Of a DNA stretch of 64,000 nucleotides, positions 35,531 to 47,499 are shown in pieces. The DNA comes from Sinotaia quadrata (Eukaryota; Mollusca; Gastropoda; Architaenioglossa; Viviparidae). The notes under the pieces were generated by a model. The model searched no databases and was not told where the DNA came from. It worked only from the letters and a program-made list of their open reading frames with translations. Location: the NCBI GenBank assembly GCA_028829895.1, contig CM054181.1, forward strand, positions 102,603,860-102,667,859. The letters run 5' to 3'. A program made the translations under genes and the position numbers. Each line of letters begins with the position of its first letter. Position 1 is the stretch's first letter.

Positions 35531-36802
35531 TATCTGTCCTCCATGAGAGCAGAATGGAATTGTAATCTTAGTCAATGTGCTTCCTCTTTGTATCCTGTAT
35601 CAAATATAAGTTTAACATGTTGTGTTAAACTGATCATATAATGAATGTAATCTCTTCAGTACTGGTTTTCATCTATCCAACATCATAAGCTTGAGCTGCC
35701 CAAAGTGATACAGTAATGAACAATACCTTTAAATAATAATATTTAAACCTAAAGACAATAAGTTTGTCTTGTTAAAGAAAATTATTTCAAAATGAATTTA
35801 TTTCAAATAGAAATTCTTGAATAAGCATTGTGATATTTGTATACTACTCCCATTTAATATTCCACCTTTATATTGCTAAATGCTAAATACTAAACCTTAA
35901 ATCAGAGTTCTTAAGCCCACAAATCTAAAAGCGATAACCAAATGAAAATAAGAGAAAAAATTTGAAATGCAGAAAGGTGGCTTAGTGCATGATGTAATGT
36001 TTCACACTGTTAATAGTATATAATAGAACAATTCCAATTCTGATAATTATAGCTTAGTGGTAAATTGTGATTACTGAAGTTTGCAACATTCCAGTGTTTA
36101 AAGATTGATTTCTACTGACCTCAAGTATTTGTATGGATAACATGAAACATGAATGTAAGTGAACTAGTGAAATTTCTACTTGCATCAATTAAATCTTATT
36201 GATTACAAAAAAATGAAAAGTTCAAGTACTTATAAAGCAGGATTAGTACTGTTTTGGGTTTAAAATCATTTCTACAATGAATGTGAATTTGGATGCCCAC
36301 TGCTAAGTTTCTACCTGGCTTTATGAAACATTCAAAATTTATGGCTATCTTGTGAATACCTGCACTCACAAATTTTGAGGTTCTGGTGTATTTCATACAT
36401 GCTTTTGAAAATATGTCCCTAGTGAGAAGAGTAAGGGGTGAAAATGGAGTGGAAATCAACAGTACCACTGATAATGTTATTACCCCCCCTCTCTCTCTCT
36501 CACACACACACAAACACATGCATGCATGCACACACACACACACAGACTATCAGTACTATAAATACATAGTACTGGGATGCATTACATTATACATACTTTA
36601 TAATAAAGGCTTCTATACATCATGGACTCAATATATAATAAATATACAATAGGTACTCTATACAAGACTACCAAACAGTACAAGCTATCAAACAATATTT
36701 ATTTCCCTGTAAGAAAACAAATGCAATGTAATCAACATTAAACATCATAGACAGGGTCACTATAAAATATAGGCTGACATACAACATAAAATATCATCCA
36801 AC
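35531..36802. other. RPGRIP1L-like intron; missing coiled-coil exons not found
   Basis: The family has about 75 residues between INKDLERS and KLEAQL. I looked for them on the minus strand here and did not find them. A CT/CA simple repeat lies at 36487-36545. Confidence 0.35.
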
Positions 36803-36929
36803 CTTGATTTATTTCAGCATCTACTTGTTGTACGAAATCTGGCTCTGGCATTGCTCTCTGCTTTTTTTGTTTGACCAACACAAGAGCATCTTCAAGTTCA
36901 GTCAAGTCAAGTTCAGTCAAGTCCAGGGC
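36803..36929 (-). CDS. RPGRIP1L: RPGRIP1L-like exon with LTELEDALVLVK...AEINQ
   Basis: The frame reads LTELEDALVLVKQKKQRAMP and, slightly on, DFVQQVDAEINQ. It closes at ATCAAG|GTTGGA (donor 36802-36801). Human RPGRIP1L has ADELSEALLLIKAQKEQ and DLSFLVKVDSEINKD in the same order, directly after the segment encoded by the next upstream exon. The 5' edge is a problem: a TAA lies in frame at about 36933. No AG acceptor exists between it and the homologous part, and a 15-bp unit (gacttgactgaactt) is duplicated just there. The acceptor may have been destroyed, or the duplication altered the exon. The given start is therefore approximate. Confidence 0.72.
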
Positions 36930-37257
36930 ACCCATATTTAACATTTAGACATTGCATGTCAGATAAATGCATAATACCAGACCTTACTGTAACCTTATTC
37001 AGACAATTAACACGTCAACACTTTATGTTAGGAGAATTGCCATTTCTGTTCAATCGCATTACTTTTACTTTATGTTTGAATTGTTTAACACAGCCAACCT
37101 GCTGTAAATATTATTTAACACTTCGCTGAGACAATTTTTCTAGGATAATATATTACCACAAATGTCCCATTTAAATTTTGTTCAACAAAATTAACTCAAG
37201 CAATTAGCACAAAAACATGTAAATACAAACCTAATCTTCATGATACTAACAACTGAC

Positions 37258-37364
37258 CTTGGTAAAGAACTTTAGCTTTTCTTGTAGATCATCATACTGT
37301 TCTTTCATCTGAAAGTGCTGAATCTGCAGTTCTCTGAATTCTTGTTGCAGCTTTTCATTGGCAT
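37258..37364 (-). CDS. RPGRIP1L: RPGRIP1L-like coiled-coil exon
   Basis: The acceptor tcctatatctgtag (AG 37366-37365) opens a 107-nt exon. The first two bases complete an Asp codon with the G of the preceding exon. Then 35 codons read ANEKLQQEFRELQIQHFQMK and YDDLQEKLKFFTK, ending in phase 0 at AAG|GTCAGT (37257-37256). Human RPGRIP1L has [20 protein letters not shown] followed by QLDELKKRIKLYNQ, so the alignment is gapless. It is a heptad-type coiled coil. RPGRIP1L builds the transition zone at the base of cilia with NPHP4 and NPHP1, and mutation in humans causes Joubert and Meckel syndromes. Confidence 0.88.
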
Positions 37365-38815
37365 CTACAGATATAGGAATACAGTATTATAGTGTAAGGA
37401 TTGTTTTCTTAAAAATCTTATCAATCCATATTAATATAAACCCTGTAACCAATTGAAATAAACAATCAAATAAACACCACTTAAAAGAATATCTGTACCC
37501 ATTAAAAAGTTAAAAGAAACCAGCTATTCTGGCCACTTTTGTTCGACAGCTAGAAAACACTCAAATCACATGATCTTGAAGAAATTCTAAATATACAGCT
37601 CTGACCTCATGCACAATGATTCACTATGCGTGTATAATTTTGCTTTAATTGTAACATGCATGTGCATGATTAAATTGCATTTTGATTTTTCTTATCTAAT
37701 TTTTCATTGTAAAATATAATACGACGTATTAGAATGTAACACGCATGAGCGTAATTGACTTGTATCTTTATTATGTAAACTTGAGCACTGATGTAAAGAT
37801 ACTGTGATGGTCATTGAAATAGACTATGCTATTAGTCTATACCACATGTTCGGATTGCGAGACTATAGGACTGTCGCTCATAGGAATTTATTATATTTCC
37901 AGAGCGGGTTTTATTTAGTCGTTGGGACTCAGGCCTATGTTCAACCGGTTTTCTATGCCTTGGGGTGTTTCTTTGGCATATTATTGAGTCTTGGAGATTG
38001 TTGGAGCATTTCAAATTTCGCATAATTATCAAGGTACAGTCTGGTTCATAAAGGCATTATTATCTATATGATTTCATACTGTCACCAAAACAATATTTTT
38101 AATGCGTACATTTTTTTATTAATTAAACAACTGCACGTCTAGTCCTCGTCTATGTTATCTACTCTGACATAATTTTAACTTCAATGCTTGTGCTGCATTT
38201 AATTTTATTCATGCCAATTATTGTGATATTTGCAAAAACACAATCTCCATTTAATTATTTGATTTTAAAAGTGAAAAACAAGTTCATACCTACATTTTCT
38301 CTTAAATGATATAAATGAGTCACTAGAGTTTTTGCTCAAGTCTTTGAAGTTTTGTTATTATTGAATCAGTGCGCTGGCCATGTAATTACAAGGTTATATA
38401 ATATTTTGCTGCTTGAAAATGGAATCAGTAATAAGAATCAATAAGGATTACTACTAATAATGAAAACAATAGCAATACAAACAGTTATCATATTCAAACT
38501 TTCAGTGCATTTTCAGTGTATTATTGCATTTATGAAAGCATATTTGCTGGGGATAGTACAACTGGTTAACATTTCAGACATCTACACAATAATAATAATA
38601 CCAACACAAATAGAGAAGAAAAAATATGATTAGATGATTCTAGATTATTACCAAGTCACAAAAGCAAAGATAAAGGAATTAAATGCTTTGCAAATTCCAA
38701 GAGATCAGCAACGCTATTCAGCCCAGTTTACTTATATGGCAGTATTTTTCAATTAAAATAATTTTACTAAACCTTTGCCAAATGTCTATATTCTAATTTC
38801 ACTACTACAGTCAGT

Positions 38816-39089
38816 AGTATCATTAAATATTTATCTAAAAATACATAATATTTTTATATATTATGGTAATATTACATGGAACATTGAATAATGATGAATT
38901 GTAAATACTTAGCTTAGTAAAATGAAATTATTTATTACACTGTGAACCTAATTAAATACTTGCTTTGCTTCTAATTAATTCCTTATTCAATTGTATGTCT
39001 GGTAAGTTATTTTATGTTAAGTTATTGTATGTTAAATATATGCAGCATACTACAAGGGCCTAACATATGTTTGCAGTCATCATTAAGTT
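38816..39089. repeat. 274-bp direct repeat, copy 1
   Basis: From agtatcattaaatatttatc to cagtcatcattaagtt it matches 41131-41403 at roughly 95 percent. Both copies lie in introns of the RPGRIP1L-like gene, on either side of its largest exon. Confidence 0.9.
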
Positions 39090-40245
39090 TAAATTTAGTT
39101 CAAAGTGACCTTGATCTTGCATTTGCAATCTTAAATCTAGAGGATGCATAAAACAACTAAAGATAATCTATCTTGACTTAGTGACTGTCCAATGGAAATA
39201 CATGTATATGTATATGCATGGACATCGTTCAATGGCCAGAATTTAGGCACCCTTGCTTTAAACTTAACTTTATGTGAAGAAACAACACGTGCACTCATAA
39301 GCAATCAATATACAAAATCAAGCATGCAGTTTGTTTAAGCTAATTTAGTGAACATAAACACATTGATTTGTCCAATGAATTTAGACAAATTTCTCTTCAA
39401 GAATATTTTTAAAGGTTTGTCATGTCTTCAACATAGAAGAAACTCCAAAAAGCAAGCTGCAACAAAAAAATCATACCTCTTTCAACTCAGTCGGTATGCA
39501 TTTCTTCACAATTTAAAATAAACTATTCATTTAGAACAAGAGTCACATGTTTAGATGAGTGGACTTGATTTGCATAAAGTGGAGGACTGATTGTGAAACA
39601 CCAAGTGAACATTTGAGATAAAAGATAGAGTGTATGCTACTTCATATTGCTAATAACAGAAGACAGAACAAATATTTCAAATCTGTTCTATTGCTAGATT
39701 CAAGCATAAATTTAACACAAAACACAGTCAAACCACATTTTATGTTACAAGATATTAAAAATAATGTGTGCACAAAAAAAAAAAGGCTTCCCTCAAAACT
39801 AACATACACTATTAAAGCAGAGAAGCATTTATCTTCATATCTGTATAGCAGACTTTCAACTAACAGATTGAAAACGCAGGAAGTGGCATAATTTAGATGA
39901 TGATCCATTATTTTGCTCTCAGACTAATATCTTGGGTCATGAAACTTCAAGTCTGGTGTACAAATAAAATAAAAATGCCTAAAAGCTGGATCACATAAAT
40001 TTGAATTTGTGTAAATAAAACTCATATAACTTCAAACTGAGTGTATTAATGAGTACAAGCTTTAAATGGGTTAAAGTTATAATGATATTCAAGGCCAAAA
40101 TAAAATTTCAAGAAAGTGATTTCACAGAAGCGTTTCAGGTACTGACAGAAGTGAAGGGGAGTCACTCTATAATTTCTTTGCTGTGATAAACATATCAGAG
40201 CCTCTACTCTAATGTAAAAGGACCAAGAACAAAAAGTAATATTAC
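39090..40245. other. RPGRIP1L-like intron, unique sequence
   Basis: AT-rich. Overlapping frames on both strands at 39634-39908 show no domain. Confidence 0.4.
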
Positions 40246-40962
40246 CATTTAGAGAATTTCTCAAATGCTGCAGATCGTTCATATCCTTCTCAGATGTGTG
40301 GCAGCTGCTATGCCTTCCCTCCTCTTTATATATCTTTGAATGATCAGCTTCATGTGTTTGTTCCTGTTCCCTGAAATAAATACTGTCACTGTTGCTGCCT
40401 GCCTGACAACCATCCCTCTTGCTAACAAGTGAAACATGATGCCCATTTTCTCCAACTATATTAATTTTCCGATCGGGCAAAGCAAACATAGGTTCAGCAT
40501 CAAAGTCAAAGTTCTCATCATCACTGAAGCTGCCTTCATCAGTAGATGATCTTTCTCTATCCAGATCCGCAAAATTGGCATCCAACTGTTGAAGAGCATC
40601 AGCTCCCAGCTCAAAATTCCACATGCTTTGATCCAGCTCATTTGTCTCTTCAACATTCTCCAACAAGCATCCAGTAAATAAACTCACTGCTCCTTGCAAA
40701 ATGTGTTGTGATGATGGGGCAACCACCTGTACAAAAACCTGTGGTGACCTTTTCTTAACGGTATCGATAAGATGATTGTTGCCCAAAGGTATGTCCTTGG
40801 AATCCTGTTTAGAATCTTGTTTTGAGTTATTGGACCAGTCTAGGGAGTTTCCTGTCCTTTCTTTAGATTTTGAGAGCGACACATCTGGTCTATTTTTCTG
40901 CATTTCATTTTGGGTTTGGTTGATATTTGGAGTAGTGAGAGGAAGCACACTAGCAGAGAGGT
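40246..40962 (-). CDS. RPGRIP1L: RPGRIP1L-like large exon, acidic disordered region
   Basis: The acceptor tatttgattttgcag (AG 40964-40963) opens a 717-nt exon. It completes an Asp codon with the previous exon, continues for 238 codons without a stop, and leaves a single G before the donor AAATG|GTAATA (40245-40244). The product is low-complexity and acidic, with a KQDSKQDSK repeat, a serine and Asp/Glu rich TDEGSFSDDENFDFDAEP segment, and a C-terminal DMNDLQHLRNSLN. That last part resembles the DRLKTERDQ that precedes NEKL in human RPGRIP1L. The rest has no counterpart that I know in the vertebrate protein, so it looks like a lineage-specific insertion into the coiled coil. The splice phase at both ends fits its neighbours exactly. 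Confidence 0.8.
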
Positions 40963-41130
40963 CTGCAAAATCAAATATATCTTTCAATAACTACAAATAG
41001 CATTGATTACTTGTAATTATTTATCTTAAAATTAAGCATTCATCTTTGTCTCTATTACTCGTAAATTATGGTAGCATTCTTTATAAAATATTTCTCATTA
41101 AAAAAAATCTTTAATTTAGTATTTTATGGT

Positions 41131-41403
41131 AGTATCATTAAATATTTATCTAAAAATAAATAATATTTTTATATTTTATGGTATATTACATGGAACATTG
41201 AATAATGATAAATTGTAAATACGTATCTTAGTAAAATGAAATTATTTATTACACTGTGAACCTAATTAAATACTTGCTTTGCTTCTAATTAATTCCTTAT
41301 TCAAATGTATGTCTGGTAAGTTATTTTATGTTAAATTATTGTATGTTAAATATATGCAGCATACTACATGGGCCTAACATATGTTTGCAGTCATCATTAA
41401 GTT
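41131..41403. repeat. 274-bp direct repeat, copy 2
   Basis: Partner of 38816-39089. It ends exactly where the inverted dispersed repeat copy B begins. Confidence 0.9.
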
Positions 41404-41800
41404 CATAGACATACTTCTAACTATTATTAAAATGTTATATATATATATATATTACATTTACTACCGATATTTATTACTAGTAGTGATAGTATTAACAATC
41501 TATACTAACGTTTAGAGAATGGCAGTATAGTGAGTATAGTTATGTTTTAAATAAGTGATTACTTTCTTTTTCATATATATATATATTATGTTTGCACGTT
41601 TATACATGAATGTCTCTATAAGTGTTGTGTGTGTTTATATTTTGTTTTGTATACTATTTTATTTATTATTATAAATTTAAAGCTTTTAAAATAAACAATT
41701 AATAGCCAATGTTATATTAATTTAATAGTTGTATAGTTTATTAAGCTTAAAGATATGCATTTCTTCTTATTAATATTACAATTATTAGTTTATTGTGTTG
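41404..41800 (-). repeat. Dispersed repeat, copy B (inverted relative to 4133-4718)
   Basis: The reverse complement matches copy A through catagacatacttctaac, the tagtgatagtattaac core and the cttcttattaatatt end. It lies in an intron of the RPGRIP1L-like gene. Confidence 0.65.
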
Positions 41801-42262
41801 TGTATATATATATATCTCAAATGTTGGACAAGTCCTTTTTCAATGCCAATTTGATGTTTTTTTAAATAAAAAATATACTGCAAATACTTGATTAAATAGT
41901 TACAAAATTAAAAACAATGGCTTTTCATTCTATTCAATTATACATTACTATTATAAGGTTCACTTGTCTTTAAATATGCAATTTTCTTTGCTGGACATGG
42001 GTGTAAAATAAGTTTTAAACTAACTTACAAATTAACACTGTCATTTATCTTGGACCATGTATAAATGGAAATCTCACATGAGCAGATTTTATAAAACAAG
42101 CCAAAGATTCATCAAAGGATAATAAACTTAAAACTAAAGAAAAACTCAAGAAAACTAAAAGCAAAGAAAGCAAATAAATCAGAAATAAATAAAATATCTT
42201 TACATGTCACTCTGAAAAATACATAAATTATTTTGTAAAATAAACACAATGTATTTTCTCAC

Positions 42263-42330
42263 CACTTAACAGGTCTGCAGGAATAAGACCCATACAAGAT
42301 CTGGAACTTACACTGGTCAGAGAATTGCTC
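42263..42330 (-). CDS. RPGRIP1L: RPGRIP1L-like small exon
   Basis: The acceptor gattctgtctgtcacag (AG 42332-42331) opens a 68-nt exon. Its first G completes an Arg codon with the AG of the upstream exon. Then 22 codons read SNSLTSVSSRSCMGLIPADL and two more residues. The last G joins AC of the next exon to make Asp, and the donor is AAGTG|GTGAGA (42262-42261). It is serine-rich and probably disordered. Membership in the gene rests on phase continuity on both sides, not on similarity. Confidence 0.72.
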
Positions 42331-43133
42331 CTGTGACAGACAGAATCAAAATACATGTATATCACAAACTTACATTTACAAGTCTACAAAGCCACTTGTG
42401 TTGAGGTTACACATGGTAATTAGATAACAACAGTTAATATGTGTTCATTCAAAATTTCATGGATTTTGGCAATCAAGAATAATGAACAACAGTGTAAAAT
42501 TAATTTGCCTGTGCCTGCCAATCACTAAGAGTTGTGTGATCTTAGGTTAGAAAACTGCCTGCTTGCTGGACCTAATTGATCTTATTTTAAAAAGCACTTT
42601 ACTAATATTAGATAGTGTAAACTGCTTAAAAGGTCATCTAGGAAAGAGACCCTTGAATCTATACATTTCTGTTTTGCCCTGCAAAGACACTGAACTTGGG
42701 TACCCATATGAGAGCATTACAATGACATTTTAACACAATTTTAAATACTAGTAAGCACTAGGAAATTTAAATAATTGATTAAATAATTAGCACAAATGTT
42801 GAGTAATAAGTTTACAATTAGAAAAAAGTCATAAACTTCAGTTTGCAATAACTGAGGTCAACAACACATGATAGTTGATACAAATACTTCTGAAAGTTGA
42901 ATAAGCAACATTTCTACAAAATAATAATTAAGCAGAGATTTGGGGAAGTTGATTGTATATATAACAAACTTTAAATTTAATGGTGCAATAAGTATTATAT
43001 TATTTTTTTTGAAGTTGAGTGGATGGGGATAGGGATGGTTGCATGTGTGTGGGTGAGTTGGCATGAGCATGTGTACACACACGCACACTATATAATATAT
43101 TTAACAGCTGTAAATACTATGATGTTTAAATAC

Positions 43134-43207
43134 CTTTTTGTGTCATCAGCAGCAAGTGCACTTGCATCTTGGCTAAATTCAAAGCCCGTCTGTTCATTCA
43201 TTTTTTT
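43134..43207 (-). CDS. RPGRIP1L: RPGRIP1L-like 5'-most recognised exon
   Basis: An exon ending at AAAAAG|GTATTT (donor 43133-43132) is open from an acceptor-like ttatcggttttgaag (AG 43209-43208). An ATG at 43201-43199 starts MNEQTGFEFSQDASALAADD, and the exon leaves AG to combine with the next exon's G as Arg. It may be the start of translation, with a non-coding first exon upstream, or an internal exon with coiled-coil exons upstream. The N-terminal coiled coil of the vertebrate protein was not found up to 64 kb on this strand. Confidence 0.6.
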
Positions 43208-43209
43208 CT

Positions 43210-44077
43210 TCAAAACCGATAACAAAAGAACCATAGACAGACACACACACAAAATTAACCATATATCAATATTAACTCCAAATACAATGTATTATCTCTA
43301 AATTACATGTTAAAGTCTTAAAAGGTAGGTAACAATATTTACAATTTAAAAATTAATTTGTAATAATAGTAAAAAAAACAAACACTGATAAGTATGACAT
43401 ACAGAAAGTCAACTCTTGGTAAACCAAACTATCAAGATTTATAATTTAACAAAATAATTTGTAGCAATAGTAAAAAACCACTGATTGAGTGATAAGTATG
43501 ACATAAAACGCTTATACTGATAATCATCTCTTGGTAAGCCAAACATCAATTAGTCAAATTTCTTTGTAACTAGAATAATTTTGCTTCCCTGGGCAATCTT
43601 CATTGTGTTGTGGTCATTTTATTTCTATAATTTAAATAAATATATAAATCTTGAAAAATAATTATTTTAAAATCCTAAAATAAGCAGATTTGTATTTTTT
43701 AAAATCAAGAATATGTCAAATATTGCAATAAAAAGCTCATAAATTTTTAGCTCAGTAATCTTTTACTCATTATAAACTCAGTAATGGAGAAACAAAGTGT
43801 CAGATAATGTCATTATAACATGAGACCATCTACCTGTTGAATCATTACTACCAATTACCATCCACAAAAACACCACTCAGCAACACCAATAAATAAACAC
43901 AAAGATTTTAGTTTTTATATTTATCTCTTTTCTTTTTTCCTTTGGCATATGGCTATGAATTTTTCTTTACATAGGCATTGTGGTTAAACAAAACTGAAAA
44001 GCTTTCAATTTTCATTGAGCATAAAGATTAAAGTTATTTAAAAACAAACAAATTGGTTAAAACTTACAATGCACTTT
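43210..44077. other. No supported exon
   Basis: Two diverged copies of a gtattgataagtatgacata-type segment near 43370-43510. Otherwise AT-rich. Confidence 0.4.
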
Positions 44078-44319
44078 AAAACCTGTAACTATAGTATAGA
44101 CCACTAAAATAAATCTAAGAAAAAATATGCTTAACTGAGCATTCAGTGCTGGAACTAGTGGAAGACCAAATGAGTGATCGAGTGGCTTATGAATATGATT
44201 TCAATGCTGAATAACGAGTGTCTTGCTAAATCTAAGGAAACAGAATTAGAATGACATAGGCTTCTGTAAACTTGAAAATGCATTTTTGACACTAATGACA
44301 AAATCTGTGCAGAATAGGT
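44078..44319 (+). repeat. Left arm of a 240-bp inverted repeat
   Basis: From aaacctgtaactatag to gtgcagaataggt. It is the reverse complement of 47911-48146 with a few percent difference. The arms are 3.6 kb apart and enclose two plus-strand exons. Confidence 0.92.
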
Positions 44320-45811
44320 TTGGTTGAAAATGCTATCAATATACTTCCTAAATTACAGTCTGAAAGAAAACACTTCAACATAAATATGTTTATTATTTTA
44401 AATGTTTGCCAGATAAAGGGTCAATGTTTAAAAATAAGAATTCTGCCAGTCTGATGAACTGAGACTGATTAAAATGCCAATTGTGTCCCTGTTTGGATCA
44501 CTGCAAAAGAGTTCATTCAGTCATTGAGAAATTTGTATCAAAACAATTTGTGCAAAAGGAACTGGTCTGAAAACCTTAAACGCCACATCATAATAGTCAA
44601 CCAAACGATGATTCCTTTAGACTATTTTCATCAGAGTAAATTTATTCAGTTATGGCTAGTGCTAAGTTTCATTAAGACTTTAATAATTTTAAATAATAAT
44701 TGCTTTAATTCAGTATGCTTTACTTTAAAAAAAAAAAAGACTATCATAAAAGACTTACAAAGACATACTAAAAGCTAAGCCCAGAAGAAAATTCTTCTAT
44801 TGAAATAAAATAAAAAACTACTATAGTTTAATAAAAATGAAAAAGATTTTACAATTTAATCAATTGAATTTACATGACTATTTACTGTATTGGCTAAATC
44901 TTCTCATGAAATACATTTTCAGGAAAAGTATAAAATTAAAAAATGGAAAAGAAAATTTCCAATTAAGAACTGTATGCTAAAAGAAAAATGGTTTCATAAT
45001 TTCAAATTACATGTAGTAGAATAGAACTTAATAAAAGTAACACCAGTGCTGATCAATCAGGAAAAGAGGAAATGCAAAATCATGTTAAATCAATATCCAA
45101 ATTAGATCTATGATTGATTTTTTACATAATTAAGATTGAGGTATATGATGCAGCATACAAAACAAAGGAAAAAAAGAAAAATATGCAATTCGGCCAGATA
45201 AGCTAATCAATGAACTATTTAAAATATTATACAATTTTATACCTTAATGACTGCACTTTTTAATATTGTTACAATGTTAGATCTAGAACATTCCTAACTG
45301 AATGGTACAATCAGTCATACAACCCCTGCCCAAGAATGGTGACATTTACAATCAAGAAAATTATAGAGATATGTTTTTTTCTCAGTAATGTCAGTAAACT
45401 ATTTACCTATATAAACAATAAGCAGCTGAGTCAGCCAAAATTAACATTATAAATGAAACACAAGTCAGTATCAGAAAGTGGTACTAGATAATTGATAACA
45501 TTTTTTTTTAAAAATACTAAACAAACTTTAATTGTAATATGACAAAAATATTAAAACAATGAACAATACTGTAATGAAGATGGTGTGCATTACATGTGAA
45601 TGTATGCAATGATTTAAAGCAGGGCTACACTATACACAACAAGTTTAATTCTTTTCCTTTCCTTTATTTGTTATAGCTACAGACATGATCTAGGAAGCTA
45701 AACTAAACATTAACGTCCACCTTCTTCTTCTAGTGCATTGGAATATTTTTGTTGCTGTCTGCTGATAATATTGCTTTTAATTATTATTTTCTTTGCACTG
45801 GGTGTCTGCAG

Positions 45812-45964
45812 AACAATTGGAAAACATTCCTTTAGTTAGATCAAACAGGTTAAAATTTTCTATAAATCGAAGAAAAACCTTCAAAAGCAAGCAGCTTCAG
45901 AAAAAGTGCATTCCTAGGACTAAGAGTAAGAGAGAAATAGACTTGGTCAGAGAGCCTTAAAGTG
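45812..45964 (+). pseudogene. Candidate exon, frame consistent with 47278 except one stop
   Basis: The acceptor ctgggtgtctgcag opens a 153-nt exon closing at AAAGTG|GTAAGT. Reading after two bases gives 47 open codons, basic, with LENIPLVRSNRLKFSINRRK and SKQLQKKCIPRTKSKREI. A TAA follows two codons before the donor. The single G left at the donor fits the two-base start of the 47278 exon, so the phases agree across the intron. One base change at the TAA would make it open. Function unknown. Confidence 0.3.
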
Positions 45965-46974
45965 GTAAGTGCATATGAATGTATATTGGTCATGTAATCT
46001 CAGTTGTGATAAAAGTAAATCATTCACACCTTATTTAGTTGTGTTTTCTAGATATTTCAAAAGGAACGTGGAAAAATAATAAATAATAATCAAAAATAAT
46101 TTTTAAAACGATGCTCAATTTGTGCCTCATAGGCCTATCTATCTAAATTTGGAGATTGGTGTATTAATAATTAGACTGTGCATGTATGCCTGCAGGCAAA
46201 TGTCTTCTTAAAGTTAGTTTAAAATTTTCACTTCTATAGTTCTAATCCAAAGTAAAACTATCTATTAAAAAAAAATACTAATCAAAGGCTAAACAACTTA
46301 ATCAACAAATGTTTGCTAAAATAGCATATATCATGTTTTAAAATCTGGACAAAATAGTCATATAAATTGGGCACAAACGTTAAAAAAAAACTTACTCTGT
46401 GTTCTAACACCTTCGGCTATAATGGACAAATTAAGGTATTAGAAATGAAGCTTAGTTTCAAAAACTAAACAAAAATGATGTTTCCAACAAGAATAAAAAG
46501 TAAGTTAGAAAACAGTTCATGTTTTGATCTGTACTGTAAAAATAATTTTCAATGAGAGAAATATCTTCATGTAATAAAAACTCTCCAATATGAGAATGTA
46601 CATTATTTACATATAACATAAGTATTGCTTGTCCAATGGATAATGAGTAAATTCTGAAATGCACTTTTTTTTAATGCTCCGCATATTGCATACATGTGCA
46701 AATTACCTTAAAGAGAAGTTATATCTTGGAATGTCAGGTTGATAACCTGTTCGTGGTTAATATATTCATGATTAGTTTGTTTTATTCTTTCAGCACAAGC
46801 CAAATACATTCTTTCCACTTCACACACTATGTACAATCTTTCAAGACTATAAATAAATATATACAGTAAAGAATTATTGGTTCTATCTTCATAGTTAACG
46901 TTAGTGCTTGACCACTGCTTGTTTAAAAAAGTGTGACCCAATCAATGAGACTATTTATTTCCTCACTGTGTTCT

Positions 46975-46976
<2 letters not shown>

Positions 46977-47014
<38 letters not shown>
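46977..47014. repeat. (CA)19 microsatellite
   Basis: Uninterrupted CA dinucleotides. Confidence 0.97.
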
Positions 47015-47015
<1 letters not shown>

Positions 47016-47277
47016 TCATTTGGCTTCAAATTATATGCATGATATTTGTTTGGTCATTATCTAGAACCAAAATAAATAGGGGCCTACTTGTTTCAAATAG
47101 AGAACGGCATTTAGAAAATGTTAAATCTTGTCTTAGCGACCATCCACGTTATGAAGATATCAAGCAAATCCTCTTATTTACAAGCATAGTATAGGTAATT
47201 GTATATATTTAGTACAAAACTAACTTAATAACCATGTTGTTTTCTCTCTCTCTTAAACTGGCTTGTATATTTTTAAG

Positions 47278-47447
47278 GAAAACGCAAGCCCACTCTTCTT
47301 TGGCCTGAGGTTTTACCTAATAGTAATACAAGTAACAGCCTGCCACCAAAGCGCCCTTATGAGAATGATGATCTTAGGCTGATGACATCTATGCTATCAG
47401 CCAGTTTCGCTGCCTGGCATGAGGCGTGCCATTGTTGTGAGAATTGA
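47278..47447 (+). CDS. Candidate terminal exon, faint SMN YG-box resemblance
   Basis: After a ttttctctctctcttaaac tract and AG at 47276-47277, 56 codons run open to TGA at 47445-47447. They include KRKPTLLWPEVLP, SLPPKRPYENDD and LMTSMLSASFAAWHE, ending in CHCCEN. Composition is protein-like and GC is above the surroundings. The order proline-rich, DD, then S-M-L-x-x-x-F resembles the C-terminus of SMN (DD-ALxSML-x-W-Y-x-S-G-Y-x-T-G-Y-Y), but the glycines and most tyrosines of the YG box are replaced. If related it is a decayed copy. No polyadenylation signal follows closely. The exon lies inside the inverted-repeat unit. Confidence 0.35.
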
Positions 47448-47499
47448 ATATGATAAAAGACATAAATTCGCACAACGATAACTTAAATGGAAATACAAA

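Noticed and set aside
43023..43301. 92-codon plus ORF
   Set aside because: It is the antisense shadow of the RPGRIP1L-like exon at 43134-43207.
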